Assembly: GCA_038503075.1 (NCBI GenBank)
Contig: JBCAML010000001.1
Location: 3,472,001 to 3,536,000 of the forward strand
Reading direction: 5' to 3'
Length of the DNA: 64,000 bases
Origin: Gyromitra esculenta
Taxonomy: Eukaryota; Ascomycota; Pezizomycetes; Pezizales; Discinaceae
The stretch's first letter is position 1. Each line of letters starts with the position of its first letter. The translations under genes and the position numbers were made by a program. The notes beneath the pieces were generated by a model, which made no database searches, was not told the DNA's origin, and saw only the letters and a program-made list of their open reading frames with translations. Positions 34,711 through 47,477 of this stretch are shown here, piece after piece.

Positions 34711-35705
34711 ATGAACGCCCTTGTCAACCCTCAACCCTTCCACTTCAGGGAGCCCACACATCCCTCTTCTCGCCTCTCGCCTCCTCGTTTTGGTAAACTC
34801 TTCTTTTCTCCTACTGTTCCGTTCATTTCCCTAGCTTGTTTTTATGTCTACTAACTATCCTCCCAGGAGGGAAAAAAAGAAAAGCGGACGACGATGACGG
34901 ACGATCCAGTTCCCACGATGATGGCCGATATTCTGAGGATCAACAAATGAACACTTCGCCATCCTCTCCAAATATGCTCTCTCGCTCCCAGAACACCTCA
35001 CATCGCATCAATAAGAGGCAACGTAGCGACGTTACCGGCCGGCCATTACCTCTCTCTCGGCTTCTCGAAACAGTAGATTCCAATACTCTAAAGGCCATGC
35101 TTCAAACTATTTGCGACCGGCACCCAGAGCTAGCGGAAGAGGTTTCGTCATTAGCGCCACGACCTACTGTGGCTTCTGCTTTGTTGACTTTGAATAGCTA
35201 CGAGGCAGCGGTACGGGCAGCGTTTCCTTACGGCGGCAATTCTGGTGCAGACTATGCTTTTAATCGCGTCAAACCCGCTCTCAATGAACTTCTCGATGCA
35301 CTTTCCGATTACACACCTCACTTCCTCCCGCCCAACGAGTCTCAGGCTGCCACCAGCTTGACGTTTCTGGACGACGCTACTACCATTATCCACCGTCTAC
35401 CCAATTGGGACAATCCCGTTCACAACCACTCGAAAAACATGGCATACGAGGAAATTACGAAGGCATGGATATTGGTTGTACAGGAATCGGCTAAGCGTGG
35501 TGCTGGTATTCAGCTAGAATATGGTGGATGGGGTTCAAAACTTGCCAAGCATGTTGAGCAATCAGAAGGGAGGATGCAGGCGGCCTTGATACATATGAGG
35601 CAGGCATTGGGATATTCTGATTATGGAAAAGAAGCGAATAAATTCGGTGGGCGGGGCTTCAATATGCATTCTACGGGCGTTCAAGTTCCTGTTCGTAGCT
35701 GGTAG
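34711..35705 (+). CDS. STS1: Nuclear proteasome tethering factor Sts1/Cut8
   Basis: Targets proteasomes to the nucleus through the importin Srp1 (yeast) and tethers them to the nuclear envelope (fission yeast Cut8). Exons: 34711-34792 and 34867-35705; 306 residues. The start MNALVNPQPFHF is typical. A basic nuclear localisation region lies near residues 28-35 (GGKKRKADDD), with a second cluster NKRQR. The conserved body has PLSRLLETVDSNTLKAMLQTI, HPELAEEV, YEEITKAWILVVQESAKRG and GWGSKLAKH. Confidence 0.93.
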
Positions 35706-36127
35706 ACGTGGCGCAGCTTGTTGTCTAATTCGTTTCATTTTTTTCTCTTGATTATTTTTGTGGACATTGCTTCTGGGGTTGTCTAGGACTTTTCAGCTAT
35801 GGTTTCTTAAATGGTTTTACTCACGCCCGCATGGCCGGTTTTTTCTTTCTCTTTCACTAGGTGTACTCGAGATTTTTTTTTCTCTTCCTTTTTAGTTGCA
35901 TAAGTTTGCTTGCGCTCTGTGTTCTAGGATGGGTTGGCGTGCATGTCGTTTTGCGTTGTGAATATTATGTATATTTTTAGTGACAAATACATCCCGCACA
36001 TAAAAGAGCCAAAACAATCGGACCCAATACTATTATAAATCTTTAAGTCCGATCACTACGCCAATAATTCCCTAACCAAGTAGCCCACTCAGCCTTGGTC
36101 ATTGGCAGAGAGTCCAAGGTCTACCAC
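35706..36127. other. Convergent 3' region STS1/DUF3984
   Basis: 420 bp, T-rich; nothing recognised. Confidence 0.45.
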
Positions 36128-37108
36128 CTAAAGAAAAATTTGCGAGGCAATACTGAAAACCCACGCAGGATCCTGCCATCCCTCACCTTCATCCCTCAAT
36201 CGTCGTTGTTGTTCTCGTAAGGTTTGGTCGCCGGGATTCTCGACCTTTACTCGCTCTTTCTTAGCCTTTATAGGCTTATATTCATCTTCGTATCCATCCA
36301 AAGATTCATCATCATCGGTGTCATCCTCAGCAAAGACAGACCACCCGATCAACCTATCAACGAACTGTCCAAGCCCAAACCCCCTCGGGAGGCCGATATC
36401 TTCCTCCTCCTCCTCTTTCTCTTCGTGGGTAAAATTAGGTTTCTCATCTAACGCCCCAGATCCATCCCCGAAGTATTCGCCACTGAGAGTCCTCGACAAC
36501 CTCCACCCAGACGCTGAGGGCGAGAATTCGTCATCGGCAACATAGTATACACTACCGCCGTCGTCATCCTCCCCGTCTTTGACAAGACTGGTTGAACTAG
36601 CACGACTGACTAGCCAACTTTGGCCTTTGCTCTCGCGTGTCTCGGACGAGAGCGTAGCACCAGTTCTCTGAAGCCATTGATTGGAAGCAGCTTGGGGATG
36701 TGGAAGAAGTTGCGAGGACGATTTGGATTTTGGGAGGTTGCTGTAAGAGCCACGGGGGGAGACGAAGGATTGGTTTCTAGAGAGAATCCCTGGAGTTGTT
36801 GGGGCCTATGATAGCAAAATCGAATATGCAAATGAGCTGCCTATTTCTTTCTTCATGCTCGGGCAGAATCCTCCCCCCTCATTTTGCTCCCCCTTAGCCG
36901 AATCTATGGGACTGATGGGGAAACAAACCGAAAGTCCCTGAATATAAGACGCGGATCGTCTTTTTTCATCTTTCCTTTTGAAATCCTTCTCTGTAATAGA
37001 TGCAGATGTGAGGGGCGAGAGGGACAAATGAGTGAAATTAATATTCCCCGTGTTCCTCCTCGAGTGCCGTCTACTATGTGGTTTTGGCAGTATCTCAGGG
37101 TCTGCCAT
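36128..37108 (-). CDS. DUF3984-like fungal protein of unknown function
   Basis: Minus-strand exons: 37108-36929 and 36805-36128; 285 residues. The N-terminus has basic HSRRHSRRN and then INFTHLSLSPLTS. The exon junction makes YIQGLSAPTTPGILSR. Further on are TLSSETRESKGQSWLVSRAS and an acidic centre rich in Asp/Glu. The C-terminus ends GWQDPAWVFSIASQIFL. This order matches my memory of fungal DUF3984 proteins; no biochemical role is known to me. Ser/Arg and acidic tracts suggest a disordered, phosphorylated protein. Confidence 0.7.
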
Positions 37109-37831
37109 GGAGTTGATAGCTTTAGATGAAATGAAAGGACTCCACGATCTCTTACGAGCACGATTCGGGGTTGATGACTGTTGAGACGATGAAATCTCGA
37201 CAGGAAGATTGTGGTTGAAGATGCTATTTCTCTGGAATCACGTGATCTAGATCAATTTCGGTGACTACGCCCAATAAGATACCTACTCAAGCATTGCTGA
37301 TTGACATGTGAATTTAAGACTCAATGAGCAGCGATGCAGAAATATAGATTTTTGGCAATGCAGGATTGGAGAATTGCTGTTTTTATAATTCAGCAGGGTA
37401 TCGCCAAATTTGATCGCGTGGCTATGTTCAAACCCGATCGCGGGTCTTTCTCTTCATGTTGGCCCAGGATGCTCGGCTGCTTTATATCTTTTCGCAGAAA
37501 CGATCAGATCACCTAACTGCTCAAATATCTGTAAATATCAGAGGATCGGTCATTCTTGCGCGGGTGGTGACCAGAGCACAGCGGCTACATAAGCATTAAG
37601 CAAAGAGAGTATGCGTCATGGTCTTTGCAGAAAAAACATTATCCGTGTCTACCACATAAGTTGTTCCTTGGGATCTTATTGCCTAATTTCTATCCCTTGG
37701 TGGCATCGGCCAAGCATAGCCGTATCTATTTTCCAACATCGCCATCCTCTGACAGACATTGCTGGTCTGACTGCAGCCATCTTGATCCATCTGATTTGCC
37801 TTCCTCTCATCATTTTCTGAACTATCCACAT

Positions 37832-37958
37832 TACTCGTATTCTCACGACGTTTTTAAAACGGGCTAGGTCCGCATATCATACAAACTACCCTGAACTTAC
37901 CTATTTTATATGGGATGCAGAGGTAGCCCATTTTAAAAACGTCATGAGAATACGAGTA
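37832..37958. mobile_element. MITE family A, copy 1
   Basis: Inverted ends: TACTCGTATTCTCACGACG reads inward from 37832, and its complement ends at 37958 (GAGAATACGAGTA). They pair over about 50 bp with few mismatches, including GTTTTTAAAA and GGGCTA. The outer TA on each side fits a TA target duplication. About 127 bp, non-coding. The second copy is at 41564-41689. Confidence 0.8.
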
Positions 37959-38678
37959 GTGCAGAACTGTGGCTTTCTGCCGCTCGTCTGGTATGGAATT
38001 GCACTTTAGGCAGCCATCAGGGAGAAAATCGTTGAGGGGGCAATTATCGATCAAGCGATTTCATTGTATAAGGCTCGAAGCACACAATATCACTCGTATC
38101 TGTCATCTATCTATATCACACACTACTAGTAAATCCTGCTGCGTCGTCCTCTTGCAACATTAATTTTGATCGATATTTACACTCAAATATGCTTGCGCCA
38201 TTCGTGTCTGTGTTGATATATCCATAACTTCTTACTAAAGCGAGTGACAACTCATAGGTAATTATAAGGATATCACTATCTTCTAATCATCGATACCTTC
38301 ACTGGATTCTACTCCAAAATTTGTGTAAATGTTCAGACATTAAGATATATGTGATGTGGCTTTGTGGGCCTGTGGCTTTTAAGGCACTGCCGCCCCGGGT
38401 GTTATCTATGCGTAGACACCTGGGCTTTTAAACTTAGCATCTCGTTGCGAATTGGCGGTTAATATTTTCTGTTTTACAATGAATTTTGTGTTGGTTGTCC
38501 GTATGCACTATATTTCTCCATCAGAAGGCTGGGAAATCATAATATAAATAATTACAGGTTTAACCTCTATAACGCGAGTCTTTTAATGCGGCTTCACTCG
38601 GAGGGGGTACTTTTTACGGTACTGTACTGCCGTAGCTACTAAATATTACTCATTTTGATGTTTCCGCTTTGAGAAAAT

Positions 38679-38878
38679 ATTGTAGAGTCGCTCCTGGGTG
38701 ACGAATTTCCTAAAAAGTCGGGAATTAAGATCAGTGGAATCAAAATTCTTCCCTTTTCGAGCTATCAGGAGAATTCTATTTACTCTCCATAGACACTACC
38801 AATTTTTTCGTGTTTTTTCGTTCGCGTTCCGTTGATTTTGCGTGAGATTCGTCATACACCCAGGAACGACTCTACTAT
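38679..38878. mobile_element. Foldback repeat, about 200 bp
   Basis: Left arm 38679-38705 (GTAGAGTCGCTCCTGGGTG core) pairs with right arm 38848-38878 (CACCCAGGAACGACTCTAC) with one core mismatch and a small bulge. The interior overlaps the first unit of a direct repeat whose second unit lies at 38918-39041. Target duplication unclear. Confidence 0.5.
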
Positions 38879-39041
38879 GAATTCTTACTAGTAAACAATT
38901 ATATTTAGAAAATCAATGCTTTTCCTTTTTCGAGCTGTCAGGGGAACTGTGTTTACTCTCCATAGATTCTATCGGGTTTTTCGGGTTTTTCGGGTTTTTT
39001 TCCTCGATTTCCGTTGATTGTGGGTGGGATTCGCCGCACCC
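38748..39041 (+). repeat. Direct repeat pair, about 115-120 bp units
   Basis: Units at about 38748-38861 and 38918-39041 share TTTTCGAGCT, TTTACTCTCCATAGA, TTCCGTTGATT and an ending CACCCA, with about 75-80% identity by eye. The second unit has a local TTCGGGTTTT expansion. Confidence 0.6.
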
Positions 39042-39117
39042 AATTCACTCGACGGCCATTACATGTGGAAAAAACGTGTCTACTAAGAAACAGTCATGCA
39101 TTACATGCTCTGAGATC

Positions 39118-39270
39118 TACTCGTTCCCAGGCATATGAACCGGAAAATAGGGAGTTGTGGCTTTATATGCTACGGAAGTGGTTTTGTAATACAGCACGCA
39201 GTTCGAGAACGGTGTCGTAGCATACAAAGCCCACCCCCTGCTTTCCACTTAATATGCCTGGGAACGAGTA
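39118..39270. mobile_element. MITE-like near-palindrome with TA ends
   Basis: 17-bp perfect inverted ends CTCGTTCCCAGGCATAT (39120-39136 and complement 39252-39268), flanked by TA on both sides. Inner arms also pair (TATGCTACG with CGTAGCATA; GGAAAATAGGG with its near-complement), so the whole 149 bp folds into one hairpin. Its end CTCGT is shared with family A. Confidence 0.75.
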
Positions 39271-39648
39271 CATGTAGTCATCAAGAGCCACATCGGCTTG
39301 CCATCAATTACTGGCGGATACCGTGTGCATAAGCTAGCTTTGTCCTGTAGGGAACACTTAAGCCAGCCATATGCATGGCAAAAGTTTCTGCCCTTTTTAC
39401 CACATGCAGCGGCATTGAGTATCGAGTCATGGCTCTTGGAATAGCGCTACTGCACGGTGGTGGAGGGGCTTATTTTGCAGTACTCGAATTTTTTTGTTTT
39501 GTAACCTTAACTGTCATTCAAATATATAAGTAAAAAAAAAAACACAATATCGATATTCCTGGTAGTTCCTTCGAGAGCGAAATCCAACACCAAGACATAT
39601 CAGCATAAATACGAAAATTAATAAAGAAAATAATACATTGTTATCGTA

Positions 39649-40135
39649 TCATTTCCCGCCAGCAATCGCAGATCCGTTTTTCGCATTAACGAATTTCTTA
39701 AAGGCGGCACCAAAGAAACCATCAGGTGGCTTCTGATCTTCGTAGCCGTCTGCCATGTGTTTTCCTTTTGCACTTTCGAGATTCTTAAACATGGGGGCCC
39801 CGCGGCCATCGTTGCCTCCACCAAAGGACTGAAAACGAGAAAACATTAGCAATTAATGTGGAGGAAATAATCGAGGGAGTGATGATATAGAATGTTATAG
39901 ATGGAAAGGATTGGAAGCCAACGGAGCAGAAGTGACGTACCAATCGCTTCTTTCTCCTGTCCTGATCTTTTATTTCCTTACGAGGGGCATTCTCAGCAGA
40001 CGAAGCAATAGGAACATTATGAAGAGTCTTCGCCTCTCCCGGAGTAATGACAGAGCTATCATCCTTCATAGACTTGAACTCATCCGCCTGACTATTATAG
40101 CCCTTGTTCGGGGGATTTGCATTATTCTGTGGCAT
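39649..40135 (-). CDS. Small basic/polar protein of unknown function
   Basis: Minus-strand exons: 40135-39941 and 39828-39649, with a 112-nt intron; 124 residues, frame kept. The N-terminal half is polar with VITPGEAKTLHNVPI. The exon junction gives DRRKKRLSFGGGNDGRG. The C-terminal half has MFKNLESAKGKHMADGYED and PDGFFGAAFKKFVNA. No signal peptide, membrane segment or known domain. The spliced frame, good junctions and even composition argue for a real gene; the function is unknown. Confidence 0.6.
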
Positions 40136-40841
40136 TGTGAAGAAGATAGTGTGTTGATTGTTCAAAGCAAGTGGGTATGATGGGAACCGAGGGGGGAAAT
40201 GACGGGGTTTCACCCCCTATTTATAAAATGTGGGAGATACGTTGATTCTCAAGTTGTGGTCCACGGAGAAAATATCATACGTCATAACGTTAGATAGTCG
40301 CGTGGGCTGTTGGTGGATTTTGTGGGGAACAAAGACTGTCAAGATCTCAGTGGCAAACTATGTATGCGATGCCTGCCAACGATCCTGCAGTGGTTGGGGC
40401 AATGGATCGCTAAGGTGATATTAGGACTCTCAATTCTCGACTCATCCGGAAAGAAGGATATTAGGATCTCGGAATCAAACTCGATATTCTAGATCTCTTA
40501 AACCCCGTGAAAAAAATCCGTCGGCAGTACTCTGCTTGTTGTAGTTGTCGACTTTCCTTGCGTCAGATGCTTCTCTTGATCGATTCCTGCTAAAGGAGGA
40601 AGTTTATCTATAGTCGCACTTCGGATATCTTGGGCATCTTACGCTGGGGAAGGAACTTGGGGGTATTGTAAATTCAAAGATATCAAACCTCCATCGATAC
40701 CCCAAGTACATTAAGCACAGGCCCCGAGCTTTTCCCTGGGAAAAAACAAATTGAGTTTTCTTCCCGTCGCCCTCCATCCGTCTTGGAGAAAACCATCCTC
40801 CCTGCTATGCTACAAAAACCCTTCCTCCCCCGGAAGCCCTT
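40136..40841. other. Intergenic region before MRP10 3' end
   Basis: 700 bp between tandem minus-strand genes; nothing recognised. Confidence 0.45.
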
Positions 40842-41289
40842 TCATTGATACCCCTTCCACTTCTTATGTTGCGGTTTGATCTTCGGGTACAGTCGTCCAA
40901 GGTGGTAATTGATGTTGTTCCTCGCCGGTGCAGGTGCTCGCTACTCGCCAGTAGAATCCCTCGTCAGCCTTTTCTCTTTGTATTTCTGCAGTGGAGGTTT
41001 AAATATCGGTGCAGAACCACCCACTTTAGCATCCATACAGCCCCTCAGCTGCTCCTCAATCTTCCCGCATCCTTCAATAGTGTATCCTTGTGAGGCCCAG
41101 CAACTCAGCAGCGACGCCATTACGCTGATGCAAGGGTTTCGGGAGGCTTGGTTGGGATTTTTGACGCGGAGGTTCCGGAGCGGAGGCAGGCGCATTACCT
41201 GGAGTATGGTATGAAGTATTAGCCTAGGGCTTCTGAACACATATAATGAGAGAGGAATTGGGAGGGAGGTTCTGTACCTCTTGGCCCAT
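40842..41289 (-). CDS. MRP10: Mitochondrial small ribosomal subunit protein Mrp10 (CX9C)
   Basis: Mitoribosomal protein with a CHCH fold, imported and oxidised by the Mia40 route. Minus-strand exons: 41289-41278 (MGQE only), 41198-41025, 40940-40842; 94 residues, matching yeast Mrp10 (95). The sequence runs VMRLPPLRNLRVKNPN, then CISVMASLLSCWASQG, CGKIEEQLRGC, and ends NNINYHLGRLYPKIK. Two Cys-x9-Cys pairs are visible. The 12-nt first exon and in-frame joins are supported by the match. Confidence 0.92.
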
Positions 41290-42011
41290 CTTGTCGATTT
41301 GTTAGAAGGTCTGGGTTCGAGAGTGTTGGATTGGCTGCAGGTTGGAGATCGGGGCTGTTGTTAAAGTGGGTGAAAATTGACATCTAGTTGAGCCGCATAC
41401 AAGCACCTCCAACTAAATCGCAGCAATAAGAAAATGTACAAAAGTTATCGGTAACATCAGATGGTGCCTTTTAATTCCTGGAAGATGATTCGAAGGGTTT
41501 TTTAAAAAAAAATTTTTACTTGTATTACTGGTTGTCGGATAGGATCATAACTACATGTACGTGTACTCGTATTTGACTGACGTTTTTAGAATGGGCTAGG
41601 TCCGCATACCTACAAAATTGTACCGAATATGTGATTTTGTATTGGAAGCATAGGCAGCCCGTTTTAAAAACGTTAGTCAAATACGAGTATACTCTGCACG
41701 TATGTATCAGGGTGTCGAGCAAATCGTACTTGGGCTAGCTGACCATAAATGTATCTACATGTAGGTTAGGTAAATCTTACACACATTGTTACCAATAGAT
41801 CACGCAAATTCTCCCCTGAAATAAAGTTCCGTCATCAGAATCGTTGAAACTAATATTTCATTGGCTTCCAGGCTAACCTAGAATCACTAGAAATCACGTT
41901 GCAGCAAGCAAATAATTAGTTTAAGCCTCCGTTAAATTTTTAGAACCAAGAAATGGCTTTTTCCACCCATAACTAGCTAGTAATTTTATTTATCCCGAAT
42001 CACATCCGCCA
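41290..42011. other. Intergenic region with MITE family A copy 2
   Basis: 720 bp between the MRP10 start and MAP2 3' end. It holds the MITE at 41564-41689 and TACATGTA at 41552 and 41756, one on each side of the element. Confidence 0.5.
41564..41689. mobile_element. MITE family A, copy 2
   Basis: TA-flanked inverted ends CTCGTATTTGACTGACG ... CGTTAGTCAAATACGAG, about 126 bp. It shares with copy 1 the ends CTCGTATT, the block ACGTTTTTA-AA-GGGCT and the subterminal GGGCTAGGTCCGCATA. The centres differ. Confidence 0.8.
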
Positions 42012-43799
<1,788 letters not shown>

Positions 43800-43916
43800 A
43801 GACGTCATCCCATCCAAACACCCTCGATAGGTGCTCTCAATATTATGATTCCTCCTCTACAATTCACCTCCTACTAAAACTATTCACCACCATAAACACG
43901 GTATGGTTAATAGGTA

Positions 43917-44655
43917 ATGACACCGCGCACTTCAGTCTATGCCTTCAGCCGCCTTCGTTCCTTTCATACATCTGTCACTCACGCAGCAGAGGAAACCACT
44001 TCCCACTACGAGACACTTAACCTCCCACCGCATGCAACACGCGTCGAGATAAAAAGGTTGTTTTGAATATTTTATCCCTCTTAAAACTTAAACTTATACC
44101 ATTCCCAGACGCTACTTTGAGTTAAGCAAGGCCCACCACCCTGACCGCAACCACAATGACCCACAAGCCTCTAAACGCTTCATAAAAATAAGCACGGCCT
44201 ACGCCATCCTCGGTAACGAAAAACATCGTGAGAAATATGATAGGGACCTATCGCGTCTCCATGGTCCTCGGTCATCATCCTATTCTAACACTGTGGGTGC
44301 CAGACCAGCGAGTGGTCTGAGCCGGCGTCGCACGCAATTCCACGGCCCCCCACCGAGTTTCTTCCGAAACGGGGGCTGGGGCACCTTTAAAGGCAATCCG
44401 ATACAGGGGAGGTCGAGCTCAGGTGGGGAAGGTGGTGGATTCGGGGTAGGGGGGGTGATGACGGGCAGGAATGATGATGTGCCACACTTCAATTTTGGAC
44501 AGAAATACAGGCAGCATGAGCAACAGCAAAATCGATGGGCACATCGAGCGAGAGCACGCAGGGTTCATCCGGAAGCCAGCATCATACTTCCTTTGATTGG
44601 AGTTACCACGATTTTGTTGGGTGTGATTTCTGTGGTAGCTTATTCAAGTCCATAG
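43917..44655 (+). CDS. J-domain protein with C-terminal membrane anchor
   Basis: Hsp70 co-chaperone. Exons: 43917-44056 and 44109-44655; 228 residues. The first 28 residues (SRLRSFHTSVTHAA) look like a mitochondrial presequence. The J-domain follows (HYETLNLPPHATRVEIKR ... AHHPDRNHNDP) with an intact HPD. A Gly/Arg-rich middle and a hydrophobic segment near the end (IILPLIGVTTILLGVISVVAY) follow. This plan suits fungal mitochondrial inner-membrane J-proteins; the exact orthologue is not clear. Confidence 0.88.
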
Positions 44656-45527
44656 GAGGGGCAGCTGCCACTCTTTATTCTTCACTTCTTCTTTGTGCTA
44701 TCAGAAATAGACACATGTAGATTAAAGACCAGTGGCTTCATTGATGCCCAAGCCTCGCAACACAGTTTATCCCTCAAGATATCTTCCAACGTGTGTCCAG
44801 AGGCGACCCCCCGATTCTAGGAGGATCAGCTTTTTTTTTTTTTGTTAAATCATTGTTTCATTGTTTCTATGGGTACAAGAATATCACATGCAACCGAAGT
44901 TATGGCGTAAACAAAACCCTTCTAGAAGGATCAGCTGCTTGCGTACCAATATATATACGAGTAAGACGGGATCTATTCTGCTCTAGGGCTAACTAGGGGT
45001 ATATCACGTACCAATAAGATTTCGATCACGATATAGAAGACCTTCTACTAAAAAAGTGTCTTTTCAACGTGGATGCAGAAAGTGGATGCAGAAATACGCC
45101 CTAGATCGATCGTCTTTAGAAGGAGTGCTTTTGCCCTTTCACTTGCAGCTTAATACAATTAATGCCGTGTATGTTTGGACGTCAGAAAAAGGACTAATGT
45201 CGACCACTCAACACTCTACGCCATTCAGTGATATTGCCTGCGGAGTACATAGTGATAATAAAAGGAAAAAAAATACTTGGCAGAAGGACTCTATTTAAAA
45301 ATACGTGACTGAATGAAAATCTTTGTTTCTTTCAAGAATTTCAGTACTCTACAAACGCCTCCCTTAAAACCATGCACCCGTCACGCAAATACCAATATTT
45401 TGTTCCTCGCACCCGTTGGTATCCCTGTTTCGCCAAGTCAATGACTTAAGTTCATTTTTTCATATATGCGCTAGGGATCAAGGACGTCTTACAAATTGCT
45501 CCTCAAAACACTTTTGGGAATATCTAC
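44656..45527. other. Convergent intergenic region with a retroposon
   Basis: 870 bp between the J-protein and VDAC 3' ends; it contains the insert at 44815-44936. No gene recognised. Confidence 0.5.
44815..44936 (-). mobile_element. Retroposed insert with 17-bp target duplication
   Basis: An 88-bp insert (44832-44919) beginning with a T-run then GTTAAATCATTGTTTCATTG, the same end as the 26923 element but 51 bp longer. Flanks are 17-bp direct repeats TTCTAG(G/A)AGGATCAGCT at 44815-44831 and 44920-44936, one mismatch. On the minus strand it ends in poly-A. It is a second, less truncated copy of the same retroposon family. Confidence 0.75.
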
Positions 45528-46756
45528 TTAGGCCTCGAACACGAAGTTAAGGCCAACCTTGTGGGCGGCAGCAGACTCATTCAGGTGCTGGGTATCAACA
45601 GATGCGCCAAGACCAAGAGTGACACCAGGGCGGAGGAGCTGGTTGTAGGCAAGTGCGGCAATTCCTTGGTTGTTGATCTTGGCTTTGACAAACGCAGCTG
45701 AGTCAAGTTTGTATTTGGACGCAATCTCCAAACCGACACCACTAGCATTTCCGCTCTTGGCGTCCCACGTTGCCTTCGCACCTGCCTCGACCTGCGCATT
45801 GACTTTATGGTAGTAGCTTGCCGCAAATATTTTCAAGTTGTTGGTTGCGGTAATAGCCGCAGTGTACTCCGGGACGGAGTATCCCACAGCAGCAGAGTAG
45901 CGAGTGATGCGACCAGCAAAGACGTCGTAGCCAACTTCGGCACCAGCGAGGAAACCATCATGACCAAAGACGACATCACCATTGAAGGATGGGCCTTTGA
46001 GAAGGTCAAAGAAAGCGCGAGCATGGAAGAGGGGCTGGCGGTAATGGAGATTGAGTTTGGCGCCTCTAGATTTGGAGGACGGAAGAAACTGGGTGATAAC
46101 TTCGGTTTTCAGGCCCTTGGCGAGAGTGTTATCAAGTTCGACCTTAGTGTCGAGGGCATTGGCGGTGGTCCAGGCCTGGGTCAAGGTAACGCCTGGTTAC
46201 GTGGGTTAGTTGGGGCTGAAATCTTCCAAGGAGCCGTTGTGCCGGTAGTGGTGGTAGGGAGAAAGAATAGTGGAGTACTTACCAGTGGACTTGTCGGTGT
46301 ACTTAGCTTCGATCTGTAATAGAGAAAGATTATGAGATCAGAGGTATTACTTTAATCTAGCTTTCGAAAAAGGAATTCGTTATCGATCAAAAGTAGGCTG
46401 ATGTATATATACCTGGCCGCCGATAGCTCCGACCTTATGGTCGCTCTTTCCCTTCACGGTGAATGCGACGCCATTGGGAGCCTTAGACTTGACCTCAAGG
46501 TTTGCTATATTGCGAGTTAGATCATGAGCAAAGTGGGTGGAATGTGACCAATAAGTGTAGAGAGACGTAGAAGAGCCATGGGTAGACCAACCAGACGCAA
46601 CGTGGTAGAAATCCCTTGACAAGAGCTTTACGGCGGGGCAAAAACAGTCAGCAGGCAATCCTTAACCTAAAATAATGAATCACGACGAAAGCCTAAAAAA
46701 AAAGGACATACATCGTTGGAAGACTTAGCGATATCGGCGAAGGCGGGGATAGACAT
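45528..46756 (-). CDS. POR1: Mitochondrial outer-membrane porin (VDAC)
   Basis: Voltage-dependent anion channel for metabolites across the outer membrane. Minus-strand exons: 46756-46712, 46625-46592, 46504-46413, 46315-46285, 46192-45528; 288 residues. It starts MSIPAFADIAKSSNDLL with the N-terminal helix. SANLEVKSKAPNGVAFTVKG and many alternating beta strands follow. The eukaryotic porin signature lies in the C-terminal half, ending VGLNFVFEA. The second intron (87 nt) is stop-free and in frame. Confidence 0.96.
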
Positions 46757-47477
46757 TGTGAAGGTTTTTATTTTTTATTTTTGGCAGGGGTGTGTTGACG
46801 ATGAAAAGATTGTTGGTGAGGATTTCAAGGTGAGTTATAGGACGTTGATGGCTATGTCGCCCAGGGGGGTTGCGATGAGGAGGAGAGGTATGCTTTTTTT
46901 TTTTCTTTCCCTTCTTCCTGTTATGGAATTTCGGGAAAAGAAACCGGGTCTTGTTGTTTCCTTTGGTGGTGTCTTGATCCGTTGTTGGGACGCGGACTTT
47001 TCCATTTCGTTGAGTTACCGATGACCGGTGCCTATCTAGGACGCTTTCGGGCTGCGGGCTTGGGGTTAGGGCATCAGGGGTAGTTTCCAGCATGGTCACT
47101 CCAGAAGCCTTCGTATCACAGTAGCATTTACTCCATTCGTCTAATATACACATCCATCCATCCATCCATCCATCCATCCAATCACTCAAGGGATCCAGCT
47201 ACTACAGTTGCCTGATATTCCACATCAGCCTCGTCGTCGTCGCCGCCGATATCATCAGCACCATTAGACTACCCCAGGGCTAGGAACCACAGGCCTCACG
47301 GTCCCATTCCTATTAAGGTCCAGATTACCCTATAGCCCCATTAGTTGGAAAGTGTAAAGTAAAGTATACGAAATTACATGCAGGAGTATCGAGTTATACC
47401 AAATGTGTCCCTCCCTGGTTCTGTCCCACGTCCAAAGCCACACATATATCAGCATCATTAACTGCACTTAAAAACCC
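46757..47477. other. VDAC upstream region with a CATC microsatellite
   Basis: 720 bp. (CATC)n of about eight units at 47152-47180. No gene recognised. Confidence 0.5.

Larger units (their letters stand above)
37109..39648. other. Repeat-rich intergenic region
   Basis: 2.5 kb with three foldback elements (37832-37958, about 38679-38878, 39118-39270) and a direct repeat pair (about 38748-38861 and 38918-39041). A short hairpin lies near 38396-38426 (CCCGGGTGT ... ACACCTGGG). No host gene recognised. Confidence 0.6.

Noticed and set aside
34234..34854. 206-codon frame through the CT tract upstream of STS1
   Set aside because: Low-complexity Pro/Leu/Ser translation of a pyrimidine tract; the real STS1 start at 34711 is in the same region.
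38396..38426. Short GC-rich hairpin resembling a terminator
   Set aside because: Eukaryotic context without an adjacent gene end; likely chance or a repeat fragment.
41300..41330. Second B-box-like GGTTCGAG
   Set aside because: No cloverleaf can be formed around it; it lies just upstream of MRP10.
47152..47180. (CATC)n array considered as a CRISPR or satellite signal
   Set aside because: A simple tetranucleotide microsatellite without spacers.
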